Below are positions 1 to 9,588 of a stretch of DNA of 64,000 nucleotides, piece after piece; positions within the stretch are counted from its first letter, which is position 1; each line of letters starts with the position of its first letter. The position numbers were made by a program, and so were the translations under genes. The notes under the pieces were generated by a model. The model was given only the letters and a program-made list of their open reading frames with translations, was not told the origin of the DNA and searched no databases. This stretch comes from Candidatus Scatomonas pullistercoris (GTDB taxonomy: Bacteria; Bacillota; Clostridia; Lachnospirales; Lachnospiraceae), in NCBI GenBank assembly GCA_018713515.1, contig DVOO01000009.1, positions 62,001-126,000 of the forward strand, read 5' to 3'.

Positions 1-1481
1 ATCCGGAGAAAAGAGGGCAGTTTTTTGATGCCAGAATCGGCGCGTATCTTCTGAATCCCCTAAAATCCGCCTATACTTATGATGATATCGCAAAAGAGTT
101 TCTGGGAATGTCCATACCTTCTGCAGAGGATATTTTCGGAAGCGGAAAACTTCCGGCGGTTTCCGCCATGGAGCCGGAAGCCGCGGGCCGCTGGTGTGTT
201 CTGACCGCCTGGGTTTCCCGGGCAGTCAGGGAGCCCATGGAAAACAGACTGCGGGAGCTTGGAATGGAAGAGCTTTTCAGGACTGTAGAGATGCCGCTGA
301 TTTTTACGCTGCATGATATGGAAACGGCGGGAATTTCCGTAAAGGGAGAAGCGCTGGCCGAGTACGGAAATAAACTGCAGGAGGGAATCCGCGCCCTGGA
401 GACGAAAATCTATGAACAGGCCGGAGAAACCTTCAATATAAATTCTCCAAAGCAGCTGGGAGTCATCCTGTTTGAAAAAATGAAGCTGCCAGGGGGGAAG
501 AAAACAAAAAGCGGGTACTCCACGGCGGCGGATGTTCTGGAGAAGCTGGCGGGGGATGCCCCCATTGTGGCAGATGTTCTCGAATACCGCCAGCTGGCCA
601 AGCTGAAGTCTACCTATGCGGACGGTCTGGCAGCCTGTATCGCGGCGGACGGGCGGATTCATTCTAACTTTAATCAGACCATTACCGCCACCGGACGGAT
701 CAGCAGTACGGAGCCCAATCTCCAGAACATTCCCGTGCGGATGGAGCTGGGACGCCAGATCCGGAAGGTTTTTGTGCCAAAAGAAGGCTGCCTTTTTATA
801 GATGCGGATTATTCTCAGATAGAACTGCGTGTGCTGGCACATCTGTCAGGGGATGAGAAGCTGATTGAAGCGTACCGGGAGGCTAAGGATATCCACAGAA
901 TTACTGCTTCGGAGGTGTTCCATGTGCCTTTCGATCAGGTGACGCCTCTGCAGAGACGGAACGCTAAGGCGGTGAATTTTGGAATTGTATATGGTATCAG
1001 TTCCTTTGGCTTAAGCCAGGACCTGAGCATCAGCCGGAAGGAAGCGGCGGAGTATATCGAAAAATACTTCCACACCTATCCAAAGATCAAGGAATTTCTG
1101 GACCGGACTGTGGAGCAGGCCAGGAAAGACGGTTATGTGACAACGCTGTTCGGGCGCCGCAGGCCGGTGCCGGAGCTTGCCTCCAGCAATTATATGCAGC
1201 GTTCTTTCGGGGAGCGGGTGGCCATGAATTCCCCGATCCAGGGAACAGCGGCGGATATTATAAAAATAGCCATGGTGCGGGTCAATGAAAGACTGTCCAG
1301 AGAGGGATTTGCATCGCGGCTTCTGCTGCAGGTGCACGATGAGCTCCTGGTGGAGGCGCCGGAGGCAGAAGTAGAAGCCGTGTCCCGGCTGCTGGAGGAG
1401 GAGATGAAGGGCGCGGCCAGTCTGTCTGTAGAGCTGGAAGTGGATATGCACACAGGAAAAAGCTGGTATGAGGCAAAATAG
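1..1481 (+). CDS. polA: DNA polymerase I, C-terminal part (5' end outside window)
   Basis: This is the last 492 codons of family A DNA polymerase I, which fills gaps and replaces RNA primers during repair and lagging-strand synthesis. The reading frame is open from base 3, so the gene starts upstream. All three polymerase motifs are visible: motif A (DYSQIELR, about base 808), motif B (RRNAKAVNFGIVYG, about base 957) and motif C (QVHDELLVE, about base 1330). The upstream part here covers the end of the 3'-5' exonuclease-like region; whether its catalytic acids survive cannot be judged from this fragment. coaE follows after 20 bases, an order common in Firmicutes. Confidence 0.97.
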   Translation, partial: PEKRGQFFDARIGAYLLNPLKSAYTYDDIAKEFLGMSIPSAEDIFGSGKLPAVSAMEPEAAGRWCVLTAWVSRAVREPMENRLRELGMEELFRTVEMPLIFTLHDMETAGISVKGEALAEYGNKLQEGIRALETKIYEQAGETFNINSPKQLGVILFEKMKLPGGKKTKSGYSTAADVLEKLAGDAPIVADVLEYRQLAKLKSTYADGLAACIAADGRIHSNFNQTITATGRISSTEPNLQNIPVRMELGRQIRKVFVPKEGCLFIDADYSQIELRVLAHLSGDEKLIEAYREAKDIHRITASEVFHVPFDQVTPLQRRNAKAVNFGIVYGISSFGLSQDLSISRKEAAEYIEKYFHTYPKIKEFLDRTVEQARKDGYVTTLFGRRRPVPELASSNYMQRSFGERVAMNSPIQGTAADIIKIAMVRVNERLSREGFASRLLLQVHDELLVEAPEAEVEAVSRLLEEEMKGAASLSVELEVDMHTGKSWYEAK

Positions 1482-1501
1482 TCTTCGGAGGAAAACAAAA
1501 G

Positions 1502-2101
1502 ATGAGAATGATTGGAATTACCGGCGGCGTGGGCTCCGGGAAAAGTGAAGTGCTTTCCTATCTGCAGGAGCATTACGGCGGACGTGCTATTGAGGCGGAC
1601 AAGGCCGGCCATCTTCTGATGAAAAAGGGGGGCCGCTGCTACCGGCCCATTGTGGAGCTGTTCGGAAGAGAAGTTCTGGACGGGGAGGGAGAGCTGGACA
1701 GAAAAAAGCTGGGAGCCATTGTCTTCCGGCACGCGGATCTTCTGGAAAAGCTGAACCGCATTGTACACCCTGCAGTAAAAAACTATATTCTGGAGGAGAC
1801 GGAGAAGGCCCGGGAAGCGGGAGAAAAATTCGTGTTTCTGGAAGCAGCGCTGCTGATTGAAGAAAAATATGATGAAATTTGCGATGAATTGTGGTATGTT
1901 TATGCAGAAGAGGGCGTCAGAAGGGAGCGGCTGAAGCGGAGCCGGCAGTATTCGGATGAGAAAATCCGGGATATGATGGCCAGCCAGCTTACGGAGGAAG
2001 AATTCCGGAGACACTGCTGCTTTGTGCTGGATAACAGCGGCAGCTTCCAGGCGACAGTTCAACAACTGGAACAGAGGATGAGAGAGTATGAAACTGTGTA
2101 G
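1502..2101 (+). CDS. coaE: Dephospho-CoA kinase
   Basis: CoaE phosphorylates the ribose 3'-hydroxyl of dephospho-CoA, the last step of coenzyme A synthesis. The 199-residue length is normal. A P-loop (GGVGSGKS, residues 8-15) follows the start, and the text after it (EADKAGHLL) fits the acceptor-binding region. A GGAGG-type site precedes the ATG. The 3' end overlaps the next gene by 14 bases, so the two are probably translationally coupled and cotranscribed with polA. Confidence 0.96.
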   Translation: MRMIGITGGVGSGKSEVLSYLQEHYGGRAIEADKAGHLLMKKGGRCYRPIVELFGREVLDGEGELDRKKLGAIVFRHADLLEKLNRIVHPAVKNYILEETEKAREAGEKFVFLEAALLIEEKYDEICDELWYVYAEEGVRRERLKRSRQYSDEKIRDMMASQLTEEEFRRHCCFVLDNSGSFQATVQQLEQRMREYETV

Positions 2102-2885
2102 TATTGCCAGCGGCAGCAGCGGCAACTGCATTTATGTGGGAAGCGATACCACAAGCGTGCTGATCGACGCGGGAATCAGCGGAAAGAGGATAGAAGAGGG
2201 TCTGCATACGATCGGGCTCACAGGACAGGATATTGACGCGGTATTTATCACCCATGAGCATTCTGATCACATTAAGGGGCTGGGTGTTCTGGCGCGGAAG
2301 AGGGGGATTCCCATTTATGCCACCCGGGAAACGTATGAAGCAGTCCTGCGCGGGGCATCCGTGGGGAAGATCCCGGAGGGGCTTTTCCATGAAATCTGTC
2401 CGGACCGGAGCGTAGAGATGGGGGATCTGATCATAGAACCCTTCTCCATCTCCCATGACGCGGCCAATCCCGTGGGATACCGGGTCAACCACGGAAAACA
2501 GAGCATGGCGGTGGCCACAGATCTGGGCGTATACGGCACCTATACGGTAAACCATCTGAAAAATCTGGATGTGCTTCTTCTGGAGGCCAATCACGATATC
2601 CACATGCTGGAGGTGGGTACATATCCCTATTATCTGAAGCAGAGAATTCTGGGTGAGAGAGGGCACCTTTCCAATGAAATGGCAGGGCAGCTTCTCTGTG
2701 AGGTGCTGCACGACAATATGAAGCAGATTGTGCTGGGTCATCTGAGCCGGGAAAATAATTATCCGGCCCTGGCCTATGAAACGGTCTGCGCAGAGGTAAC
2801 CATGGGAGACAACCCCTACAAATCAGGAGATTTTCATATCAGCGTGGCGAAAAGAGATTCAGTAGGGGAGCTTATAGAGATTTGA
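2088..2885 (+). CDS. MBL-fold metal-dependent hydrolase (YycJ/WalJ type)
   Basis: This 265-residue protein is a metallo-beta-lactamase-fold hydrolase of the YycJ/WalJ type. The metal-binding motif HEHSDH lies at residues 56-61, and further ligand histidines are visible downstream (SHDA and the GHLS region near the C-terminus). There is no signal peptide, so it acts in the cytoplasm. WalJ relatives are linked to cell-wall control and 5' exonuclease activity, but that family role is not shown here, and the usual walRK neighbours are absent. The start overlaps coaE, which places it in the polA-coaE transcript. Confidence 0.85.
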   Translation: MKLCSIASGSSGNCIYVGSDTTSVLIDAGISGKRIEEGLHTIGLTGQDIDAVFITHEHSDHIKGLGVLARKRGIPIYATRETYEAVLRGASVGKIPEGLFHEICPDRSVEMGDLIIEPFSISHDAANPVGYRVNHGKQSMAVATDLGVYGTYTVNHLKNLDVLLLEANHDIHMLEVGTYPYYLKQRILGERGHLSNEMAGQLLCEVLHDNMKQIVLGHLSRENNYPALAYETVCAEVTMGDNPYKSGDFHISVAKRDSVGELIEI

Positions 2886-2911
2886 GCTGCGGGAAAAAGA
2901 GGAGGATTACC

Positions 2912-3184
2912 GTGAAAAAAACTATTATTACAGTCGTTGGACATGACCAGGTGGGAATCATCGCGAAGGTGTGCAACTATCTGGCAGAGAATCAGGTGAA
3001 TATTGAGGATATTTCCCAGACTATTGTACAGGGGTATTTTAACATGATGATGGTGACGGATACCTCCCGCTCGGAAAAGGACGTCGGCGTCCTGGCGGAG
3101 GAGCTGAAGAATCTCGGCGAAGAGATCGGCGTGGTGATTCGCTGCCAGCACGAAGATATTTTTCATATGATGCACCGGATATAG
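2912..3184 (+). CDS. ACT domain-containing protein (UPF0237 family)
   Basis: This is a 90-residue protein consisting of a single ACT domain plus a short C-terminal helix. ACT domains bind small ligands, often amino acids, and this family resembles the glycine-cleavage regulator GcvR. I place the start at the GTG at 2912 because an AGGAGG-like site (2899-2905) sits 7 bases upstream; a longer in-frame TTG start at 2882 lacks one. The text from residue 1 ([19 protein letters not shown]) is the typical family N-terminus. It is followed after 17 bases by UPF0210, its usual partner. Confidence 0.9.
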   Translation: MKKTIITVVGHDQVGIIAKVCNYLAENQVNIEDISQTIVQGYFNMMMVTDTSRSEKDVGVLAEELKNLGEEIGVVIRCQHEDIFHMMHRI

Positions 3185-3201
3185 GAAGGGGCGGAAGGAT
3201 T

Positions 3202-4566
3202 ATGATCAACATATTCGAAGTAAATGAGACAAACCAGATGATTGACCAGGAAAATCTGGACGTCCGGACCATTACTCTGGGAATCAGCCTGCTGGACTGC
3301 ATTGACGGGAGCCTGGACAAGGTAAACCGGAAAATCTATGATAAGATTACCGCAGTGGCCCGCAATCTGGTGGAGACGGGAAGAGAGATAGAGAGAGAAT
3401 ACGGAATCCCCATTGTGAACAAGCGGATTTCTGTGACTCCTATTGCTCTGGTCGGTGGAGCCGCCTGCAGAACCCCGGAGGATTTTGCATCCATCGCGGA
3501 GACGCTGGACCGGGCTGCCCACGAGGTGGGAGTGAATTTTATCGGAGGCTATTCTGCGCTGGTTTCCAAGGGAATGACAAGGGCGGATGAGCTGCTGATC
3601 CGGTCGATTCCCCAGGCTATGTCCCGGACGGAGCGGGTGTGCAGTTCCGTCAACGTAGGCTCCACCAAGACGGGCATCAACATGGATGCGGTAAAGCTCA
3701 TGGGAGAGATTGTAAAGCAGACGGCGGAAAGCACCCGGGATCAGAACTGCATGGGATGCGCCAAGCTGGTGGTGTTCTGCAACGCGCCGGATGACAATCC
3801 TTTTATGGCCGGGGCCTTCCACGGAGTGACAGAGGCGGATGCCATCATCAACGTGGGCGTTTCCGGACCGGGAGTGGTGAAGCATGCCCTGGAGAAAGTA
3901 CGGGGAGAGAACTTTGAAGTGCTCTGTGAAACCATCAAAAAGACGGCCTTCAAGGTAACCCGCGTAGGCCAGCTGGTGGCGCAGGAGGCCTCCAGAAGGC
4001 TGGGCATTCCCTTCGGCATTTTGGATCTGTCTCTGGCGCCGACACCGGCGGTGGGAGATTCTGTGGCGGAGATCCTGGAAGAGATTGGGCTGGAGGCTGC
4101 AGGAGCGCCGGGCACGACGGCAGCGCTGGCGCTGCTGAACGATCAGGTGAAGAAGGGCGGCGTAATGGCCTCCTCCTATGTGGGGGGGCTAAGCGGAGCT
4201 TTTATTCCGGTCAGTGAGGATCAGGGAATGATCGATGCGGTGAATGCGGGCGCATTGTCGCTGGAGAAGCTGGAGGCCATGACCTGTGTCTGCTCGGTGG
4301 GGCTGGATATGATCGCCATTCCCGGCAGCACCAGCAGTTCCACCATATCTGGAATCATAGCGGATGAAATGGCCATCGGCATGATCAATCAGAAGACGAC
4401 GGCAGTCCGGCTGATTCCGGCCATCGGAAAAGAAGTGGGGGATGTGATCGAATTCGGAGGCCTGCTGGGGCGTGCGCCCATTATGCCGGTGAATTCCTTC
4501 TCCTGCGAAGCCTTTGTCAGCCGCGGAGGACGGATCCCGGCGCCGGTTCACAGCTTTAAGAACTAA
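3202..4566 (+). CDS. UPF0210 / DUF711 (PFL family) protein
   Basis: This 454-residue protein belongs to UPF0210 (DUF711), whose biochemical function is not established. It is full length for the family and very well conserved in text, for example the [11 protein letters not shown] and [12 protein letters not shown] stretches and the glycine-rich segments in the second half. It has no membrane segment. It directly follows the ACT protein; the two are neighbours in many Firmicutes, which suggests that the ACT domain senses a ligand for this protein. The gene ends just before the hairpin at 4583-4611. Confidence 0.92.
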   Translation: MINIFEVNETNQMIDQENLDVRTITLGISLLDCIDGSLDKVNRKIYDKITAVARNLVETGREIEREYGIPIVNKRISVTPIALVGGAACRTPEDFASIAETLDRAAHEVGVNFIGGYSALVSKGMTRADELLIRSIPQAMSRTERVCSSVNVGSTKTGINMDAVKLMGEIVKQTAESTRDQNCMGCAKLVVFCNAPDDNPFMAGAFHGVTEADAIINVGVSGPGVVKHALEKVRGENFEVLCETIKKTAFKVTRVGQLVAQEASRRLGIPFGILDLSLAPTPAVGDSVAEILEEIGLEAAGAPGTTAALALLNDQVKKGGVMASSYVGGLSGAFIPVSEDQGMIDAVNAGALSLEKLEAMTCVCSVGLDMIAIPGSTSSSTISGIIADEMAIGMINQKTTAVRLIPAIGKEVGDVIEFGGLLGRAPIMPVNSFSCEAFVSRGGRIPAPVHSFKN

Positions 4567-4582
4567 ATACGGCAAAAAATCA

Positions 4583-4611
4583 GACAGCCGGTCAGAGGAT
4601 GACCGGCTGTC
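4583..4611. terminator. Bidirectional terminator between UPF0210 and tmcAL
   Basis: A perfect 12-bp stem (4583-4594 with 4600-4611) closes a 5-base loop. On the minus strand it is followed by a run of six Ts, so it should terminate tmcAL efficiently; on the plus strand the downstream T-tract is poor. The tmcAL stop codon (4592-4594) lies inside the stem. Confidence 0.8.
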
Positions 4612-5860
4612 TTGTGCATTCTTCCCGGAATGACTGGCCCATTTTCTGGGAGCGTACAGCCTCGTATAAATTGGACGCCCGGAGATCCAGAGCGTATGCC
4701 TCCCGGGGAAGGCGGGAGGGGCGGGCCTCCAGGCGAAGCCCCTCCGCCTGTTTGATCGAAGCGAGGAGCGGGGAGGAGCGGCGGCGGAAGCCCAGAACCC
4801 GGGCAAAGCCGTCATCCGTGATGGTCCGGCAGGCCAGGCTCCCGGAAAAAGCAGAGCCCGGAGACAGACTGGATGCGGAGGGGATGCCCAGAAGAAAATG
4901 CAGGAGATCCCGGTCAATGCTGCTCCGCGTCCGGCCGCGGGTTTTTATCAATTCCGCAAACTGTGAAAAAGAGAGAAAATGATTGCGCAGGGACAGGACC
5001 CTCCGGGCCGTCTCCCGGGGCATACAGGGCAGCAGATCCTCCTCCCGGCTGTCCAGCAGGAGACATTTCAGCAGCAGCGAAAAATCGTTCAGTTCCAGCC
5101 AGCCCTCCCGGGACAGCAGACAGGAAAAGGCGGAAAAAACTTCCGGAGGCATCTGCCGCTCCGCTTCTTCCGGGTTCCCTGTTTTTACGGCCAGCCGGAG
5201 AGCGGAGGCAGAAGCAAAAGAGCCGGATGCCTGCCTGTCATGGTAACCGCTTCCAACGCGCTTCAGGGTGCGGGGCAGAACAGAGCTCCGGAGACGTTTC
5301 AGGGCCGTGCAGTATTCGATGCCCAGGATATTGTTGGGAAGACAAAGCAGCTCCGGCGCGGCCAGCTTCTCCCCATCCGCAGAACAGGCTTCCAGAGCCT
5401 TCTGGCGGGCCAGAGGGTAGGAGTTTCCCTGCCGGAGAGACTGCCGGAGGGCATTCCGGAAATGGGGGGGCTCCTCGGCGAGAACAGCAGCGGCCTCCAG
5501 CAGCGGCGCCAGTTCACCGGCTTCACTTCCAAACCACAGCTCCTGCACCACCCCCAGCCGGTCCAGAATGCGCACAGCTTCCTGGGCAAAGCGGGCCGCG
5601 CTCCCGGAGGCCGCGGCGCAGGGAAGTTCCAGAACAAGATCTGCCCCGCCCAGCAGGGCCAGGCGGGCGCGGGCGTATTTATCCAGCAGGGCGGGCCGTC
5701 CCCTCTGTACGAAATCTCCGCTCATTACAATGATAATATAATCCGCGCCGCTTTGCTTCCTGACTTCCCGGATCTGATAGGCGTGTCCGTTGTGAAAGGG
5801 ATTATATTCAGCAATAATTCCCACTGTTTTACAGTGCTGGAAAAGGTCTACAGGGGCCAC
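4592..5860 (-). CDS. tmcAL: tRNA(Met) cytidine acetate ligase
   Basis: TmcAL (formerly YlbM) uses ATP and acetate to acetylate the wobble cytidine of elongator tRNA-Met. The 422-residue protein has the nucleotidyltransferase HxGH motif (HNGH, residues 23-26) inside the family signature GIIAEYNPFHNGH, and a conserved SGDFVQRGRPA segment. No ATG is available near the N-terminus. I choose GTG at 5860 because GGAGG lies 8 bases upstream; the TTG at 5875 has no ribosome site. Divergent promoters separate it from pta, and the acetate substrate of TmcAL links it loosely to acetate metabolism next door. Confidence 0.92.
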   Translation of the reverse strand: MAPVDLFQHCKTVGIIAEYNPFHNGHAYQIREVRKQSGADYIIIVMSGDFVQRGRPALLDKYARARLALLGGADLVLELPCAAASGSAARFAQEAVRILDRLGVVQELWFGSEAGELAPLLEAAAVLAEEPPHFRNALRQSLRQGNSYPLARQKALEACSADGEKLAAPELLCLPNNILGIEYCTALKRLRSSVLPRTLKRVGSGYHDRQASGSFASASALRLAVKTGNPEEAERQMPPEVFSAFSCLLSREGWLELNDFSLLLKCLLLDSREEDLLPCMPRETARRVLSLRNHFLSFSQFAELIKTRGRTRSSIDRDLLHFLLGIPSASSLSPGSAFSGSLACRTITDDGFARVLGFRRRSSPLLASIKQAEGLRLEARPSRLPREAYALDLRASNLYEAVRSQKMGQSFREECTRQPVIL

Positions 5861-5892
5861 AGGCTGCACCTCCAATTAAAAGAACTGAAAGT

Positions 5893-5921
5893 ATTATAGC
5901 AAAAAGAGCGAAAAGGCACAA
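5893..5921 (-). promoter_or_regulatory. sigma-A-type promoter for tmcAL
   Basis: On the minus strand TTGTGC (5916-5921) and TATAAT (5893-5898) are separated by 17 bases. Transcription would start near 5886, about 25 bases before the GTG start. Confidence 0.75.
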
Positions 5922-5968
5922 TGTTCAGAAAAAAATACAGAATTAAGGTGTTAAAAAATTAACTTTTC

Positions 5969-5997
5969 TTGTGAAGTCGGCATAACCGTAATATAAT
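5969..5997 (+). promoter_or_regulatory. sigma-A-type promoter for pta-ackA
   Basis: TTGTGA (5969-5974) and a consensus TATAAT (5992-5997) are 17 bases apart. The predicted start is near 6004, giving a leader of about 90 bases before pta. Confidence 0.8.
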
Positions 5998-6005
5998 TCA
6001 AATAG

Positions 6006-6032
6006 CGGGTATAAACAGAGAAGTTATACCCG
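6006..6032 (+). promoter_or_regulatory. Hairpin at the 5' end of the pta-ackA leader
   Basis: A perfect 9-bp inverted repeat (6006-6014 and 6024-6032) with a 9-base spacer begins at the predicted transcript start. It has no T-tract, so it is not a terminator. It could stabilise the 5' end of the mRNA or be an operator just downstream of the promoter. Confidence 0.5.
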
Positions 6033-6092
6033 AAATGTGTGTCTGTTCCTGAAAAAAAGCGGACGCCAAAATTGTGGAAAGGAGTCAATAGC

Positions 6093-7091
6093 ATGCGTTT
6101 TATTGACAGAATTAAAGAAAGAGCTAAGAAAAACAAAAAGACCATTGTTCTTCCGGAGAGCGAAGACAGACGGACCTTTGTGGCTGCCGAGAAGATCCTG
6201 AAAGAGGGTATTGCGGACCTGATCATCATCGGCGATGAGGAAACCGTACATAAGGGAAGCCGCGGCCGTGACATTTCCGGAGCGACCATTATCGATCCCG
6301 CAAAGTTTGAGAAACTGGACGCTTATGTCGACAAGTTCACAGAGCTGCGTGCCAAGAAGGGCATGACCAAGGAAAAAGCCAGAGAAATTCTGCTGACCAA
6401 CTATCCGTATTTCGGCGTTATGATGGTCAAGATGGGAGATGCCGACGGCCTTGTTTCCGGCGCCTGCCATTCTTCCGCGGACACCCTGCGTCCCTGTCTG
6501 CAGATTCTGAAGACGAAGCCCGGCACCCGTCTGGTATCTGCTTTCTTTGTGGTATCTGTTCCGGACTGTGAGCTTGGCTCTCATGGAACCTTTGTATTTG
6601 CCGATGCCGGACTGAACCAGAATCCCAATCCCGCAGAGCTGGCGGCTATTGCGGAGTCCTCCGCGGAATCCTTTGAACTGCTGGTGGAGGACAGGCCGAA
6701 GATTGCCATGCTTTCCCATTCCACAAAGGGAAGTGCCAGCCATCCGGATGTGGACAAGGTTGTGGAGGCCACAAGAATTGCTCAGGAGGAATGCCCGGAT
6801 CTGTTCCTGGATGGTGAGCTTCAGCTGGATGCGGCTCTGATTCCCGAGATCGCCGCTTTCAAGGCGCCCGGAAGCAAAGTAGCCGGCAAGGCCAACGTGC
6901 TGGTCTTCCCGGATCTGGATGCCGGAAATATCGGCTACAAGCTGGTACAGAGACTGGCCAAGGCAGATGCCTACGGTCCTATTACCCAGGGCATCGCGGC
7001 GCCGGTCAACGACCTTTCCAGGGGCTGCTCTGCCGATGATATTGTAGGTGTTGTGGCTATCACGGCTGTTCAGTGCGCGGCACAGGACTGA
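6093..7091 (+). CDS. pta: Phosphate acetyltransferase
   Basis: Pta converts acetyl-CoA and phosphate to acetyl phosphate and CoA, the first step of the acetate fermentation branch that ends in ATP. The 332-residue product is the short form without the N-terminal regulatory domains of enterobacterial Pta. Conserved stretches include [10 protein letters not shown] near the N-terminus and [14 protein letters not shown] near the C-terminus. I place the start at ATG 6093, preceded by GGAAAGGAG; in-frame upstream codons lack a ribosome site. ackA follows after 34 bases in the same operon. Confidence 0.97.
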   Translation: MRFIDRIKERAKKNKKTIVLPESEDRRTFVAAEKILKEGIADLIIIGDEETVHKGSRGRDISGATIIDPAKFEKLDAYVDKFTELRAKKGMTKEKAREILLTNYPYFGVMMVKMGDADGLVSGACHSSADTLRPCLQILKTKPGTRLVSAFFVVSVPDCELGSHGTFVFADAGLNQNPNPAELAAIAESSAESFELLVEDRPKIAMLSHSTKGSASHPDVDKVVEATRIAQEECPDLFLDGELQLDAALIPEIAAFKAPGSKVAGKANVLVFPDLDAGNIGYKLVQRLAKADAYGPITQGIAAPVNDLSRGCSADDIVGVVAITAVQCAAQD

Positions 7092-7125
7092 ATGCGGACG
7101 GAATAAATATTGGGAGGATAATGGA

Positions 7126-8325
7126 ATGAAAGTATTAGTGATCAACTGTGGAAGTTCATCTCTGAAGTATCAGCTGATCGATTCGGACTCGGAAGAAGTT
7201 CTGGCCAAAGGCCTTTGTGAGAGAATTGGCATCGACGGCAGACTGGTTTACCAGAAGGAAGGGTGTGAGAAAGAGATCACCGAGGCGGCCATGCCTACGC
7301 ATAAGGAGGCAATCCAGATGGTTCTCCATGCGCTTGTAAACGACAAGACAGGCGCTGTAAAGGATCTCTCGGAGATCGAGGCAATCGGACACCGCATTGT
7401 ACACGGCGGGGAAAAATTTGAGAGTTCCGTTGTGATCAATGAGGAAATGATTGAGGCGGTAAAGGAGTGTACAGAGCTGGCGCCGCTGCATAATCCGGCT
7501 AATCTGATCGGCATCCAGGTATGCCAGGAGCTGATGCCGGGAGTGCCCATGGTGGCTGTGTTTGATACGGCTTTTCATCAGACTATGCCCCCCAAGGCTT
7601 ATATGTATGGCCTGCCCTACGAGTATTATGAGAAATACAGAGTCAGAAGATACGGATTCCACGGAACCTCCCACAGCTTTGTATCCAAGGAGCTGGCGAA
7701 GTTCCTGGGACTTGATATTAACAACTCCAAGCTGATTGTATGCCATCTGGGCAACGGCTCTTCTGTCAGCGCGGTGCAGAACGGCAAGTGCGTGGACACC
7801 AGCATGGGACTGACTCCGCTGGAGGGCCTGGTTATGGGAACACGTTCCGGAAGCATTGATCCGGCTATCGTGGAGTTCATCGCCAAAAAGGAGAATCTGG
7901 ATATTGACGGAGTCATGGATGTGCTGAATAAGAAGTCGGGCGTATACGGCCTGACGAAGGGATTGTCCAGCGATTTCCGCGATCTGGAGGAAGCGGCTGA
8001 GCAGGGCAATGAGCTGGCACAGCTGGCACTGGATATTTTCGCCTACGACGTGGCAAAATACATTGGCGCATATACTGCCGCCATGAATGGCGTGGACGCC
8101 ATCGCCTTTACTGCGGGTATCGGTGAAAACGGGCCCATCACCAGAACAGCGGTTGCCGGATATCTGGGATACCTTGGCATCAAGCTGGATGAGGAAAAGA
8201 ATCAGATGCGCGGATTTGACAACAAGATTTCTACAGAGGATTCCAAAGTTGCCGTCTGCGTGATTCCCACCAACGAGGAGCTGGCCATCTGCCGTGAGAC
8301 GGTTGCTCTGGTCGGAAATAAATAA
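7126..8325 (+). CDS. ackA: Acetate kinase
   Basis: AckA transfers the phosphate of acetyl phosphate to ADP, giving acetate and ATP. The 399-residue length is typical. The N-terminal [13 protein letters not shown] and the [17 protein letters not shown] and FTAGIGEN motifs of the ASKHA fold are all present, including the catalytic-region [10 protein letters not shown]. The ATG at 7126 follows GGGAGG with good spacing. Together with pta it forms the standard substrate-level phosphorylation module and is closed by the terminator at 8355-8386. Confidence 0.97.
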   Translation: MKVLVINCGSSSLKYQLIDSDSEEVLAKGLCERIGIDGRLVYQKEGCEKEITEAAMPTHKEAIQMVLHALVNDKTGAVKDLSEIEAIGHRIVHGGEKFESSVVINEEMIEAVKECTELAPLHNPANLIGIQVCQELMPGVPMVAVFDTAFHQTMPPKAYMYGLPYEYYEKYRVRRYGFHGTSHSFVSKELAKFLGLDINNSKLIVCHLGNGSSVSAVQNGKCVDTSMGLTPLEGLVMGTRSGSIDPAIVEFIAKKENLDIDGVMDVLNKKSGVYGLTKGLSSDFRDLEEAAEQGNELAQLALDIFAYDVAKYIGAYTAAMNGVDAIAFTAGIGENGPITRTAVAGYLGYLGIKLDEEKNQMRGFDNKISTEDSKVAVCVIPTNEELAICRETVALVGNK

Positions 8326-8354
8326 AGCAGGAAAAGAACAGGAAATCGAAAAAG

Positions 8355-8386
8355 CGGAGATGCCGAAATGGACATCTCCGTTTTTT
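8355..8386. terminator. Bidirectional terminator shared by ackA and tRNA-Val
   Basis: An 8-bp stem (8355-8362 with 8373-8380) is followed on the plus strand by six Ts and flanked on the other side by five As, which give a T-tract on the minus strand. It can therefore end both ackA and the convergent tRNA-Val transcript, whose 3' end lies only 3 bases away. Confidence 0.85.
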
Positions 8387-8388
8387 GA

Positions 8389-8462
8389 TGGAAGCAATGG
8401 GGCTCGAACCCATGGCCTCCCGCTAGTCAGGCGAGCGCTCATCCCAGCTGAGCTATGCTTCC
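8389..8462 (-). tRNA. tRNA-Val (GAC)
   Basis: This is a 74-base cloverleaf on the minus strand. The acceptor GGAAGCA pairs with TGCTTCC, the anticodon loop CTGACTA gives anticodon GAC, and the T-loop TTCGAGC is standard. No CCA is encoded. An extended -10 element (TGC then TATAAT, 8472-8477) lies just upstream. Confidence 0.95.
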
Positions 8463-8512
8463 ATAATATGCATTATAGCACAGGCTGCAGCCAAAGGAAA
8501 GAAGGTTTTCCG

Positions 8513-9364
8513 TCATTTCTGTTCTCCGGCGGGAAAAAGTTCCCGGTAAAAGATAAACTGCTGCAGAACACCCTGAAAACCACTGTATTTTTCAAAGGGA
8601 AAGCCCTCCGGATAATGTTTTTCCAGGGCCTGACGGATGTGGGTGTCCACAGGAAAAGCCTCCAGCTGGTGGAGCCCGAAGAGGCAGATGCAGTCGGCCA
8701 CCTTCGGCCCTACACCGTAGAGCTTCAGCAGCTCTGCGCGGGCTTCCCGAAAGCCGGCGCGGACCAGCATCTCAGGCGCAAGCATTCCGTCGCGGACGCT
8801 TTGGGCCGCGGCCAGCACATATTTGCTTCTGTAGCCCAGATTGCATTCCAGCAGGCTTTCTGTATCGGCAGCCGCCAGCGCCTCCGGAGTCGGAAAGGCG
8901 TAATAGCCGGTGCCGTCCGGGGCGCGCATCAGCTTCCCGTAGCGCAGGCAGAGACTGCGGATACACCGCTTAATCCGCCGGATATTATTCTGCTGGGAGA
9001 TAAGAAAGGTAATGATCATCTCAAAGGAGTTCTGGCGGAGGATCCGGATTCCTTTTCCGGCTTCTGCCGCCCGGGTCAGATAGGCGTCCGCCGGATCGAT
9101 CCGGCGGATCCACTGTGCGTAATCTGTATCCAGGTCAAAATAGGGCCGCCAGAAGCTTTCAAATTCCTGCGGACTGCAGAAGAACACACACGTGTTTCCC
9201 TCCTGCCTGGCCCGGAGATACCGGTCATGTGCCAGGATTTCATACGTGCCCCCGCCGGCAGTCTCCATGCGGAAGCACTGGCCGGATTCTGCAATCTGCG
9301 GAAGAGAAAAGGTTTCTGAGGAATAGGTGACGGTGTTTAAGGTGAAATCGTTCTTTTTCATCAT
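8513..9364 (-). CDS. Ogg1-type 8-oxoguanine DNA glycosylase/lyase
   Basis: This 283-residue protein is a helix-hairpin-helix glycosylase of the Ogg1 type, which removes 8-oxoguanine from DNA and cleaves the resulting abasic site. The hairpin LYGVGPKVADC (about residues 215-225) is followed by the catalytic-region aspartate (PVDTHI, D240), and the Schiff-base lysine is K181 in GYRSKY. An N-terminal beta domain resembling that of clostridial Ogg precedes them. I choose the ATG at 9364, with GGAGA upstream, over the in-frame TTG at 9370. It lies between tRNA-Ala and tRNA-Val on the minus strand; a terminator separates it from tRNA-Ala. Confidence 0.9.
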   Translation of the reverse strand: MMKKNDFTLNTVTYSSETFSLPQIAESGQCFRMETAGGGTYEILAHDRYLRARQEGNTCVFFCSPQEFESFWRPYFDLDTDYAQWIRRIDPADAYLTRAAEAGKGIRILRQNSFEMIITFLISQQNNIRRIKRCIRSLCLRYGKLMRAPDGTGYYAFPTPEALAAADTESLLECNLGYRSKYVLAAAQSVRDGMLAPEMLVRAGFREARAELLKLYGVGPKVADCICLFGLHQLEAFPVDTHIRQALEKHYPEGFPFEKYSGFQGVLQQFIFYRELFPAGEQK

Positions 9365-9382
9365 GTACAATCTCCGAAAATG

Positions 9383-9405
9383 AAAAAACCGCCTTACCGG
9401 CGGTT
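9383..9405 (-). terminator. Terminator of tRNA-Ala
   Basis: On the minus strand a 7-bp stem (9399-9405 with 9387-9393, loop of 5) runs into a six-T tract. It lies 10 bases after tRNA-Ala and just upstream of the glycosylase gene. Confidence 0.85.
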
Positions 9406-9415
9406 AAAATTGAAA

Positions 9416-9488
9416 TGGAGCATAGGGGATTCGAACCCCTGGCCTCCACAATGCCATTGTGGCGCGCTCCCAGCTGCGCTAATGCCCC
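9416..9488 (-). tRNA. tRNA-Ala (GGC)
   Basis: This is a 73-base cloverleaf. The acceptor GGGGCAT pairs with ATGCTCC (one G-T pair), the anticodon stem CCACA/TGTGG encloses ATGGCAT with anticodon GGC, and the T-loop is TTCGAAT. CCA is not encoded. Its promoter is TTCACA (9523-9528) and TATACT (9500-9505) with 17-base spacing on the minus strand. Confidence 0.95.
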
Positions 9489-9499
9489 GAACAAAAAGC

Positions 9500-9528
9500 A
9501 GTATACCACAGTTTTTCGGATTTGTGAA
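9500..9528 (-). promoter_or_regulatory. Promoter for tRNA-Ala
   Basis: TTCACA and TATACT are 17 bases apart on the minus strand, starting transcription close to the mature 5' end of the tRNA. Confidence 0.7.
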
Positions 9529-9588
9529 TCCCCTTTTTTATTTTTATTGAAAGAAAGCTGCATTTGTACAGTCCCGGGGATATGTCCG

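Noticed and set aside
5893-6032. Riboswitch in the tmcAL-pta intergenic region
   Set aside because: Promoters and one simple hairpin account for the region; no known aptamer core is recognisable.
7156-8442. A 428-codon minus-strand frame opposite ackA
   Set aside because: ackA is certain; the antisense frame even runs through the terminator and into tRNA-Val.
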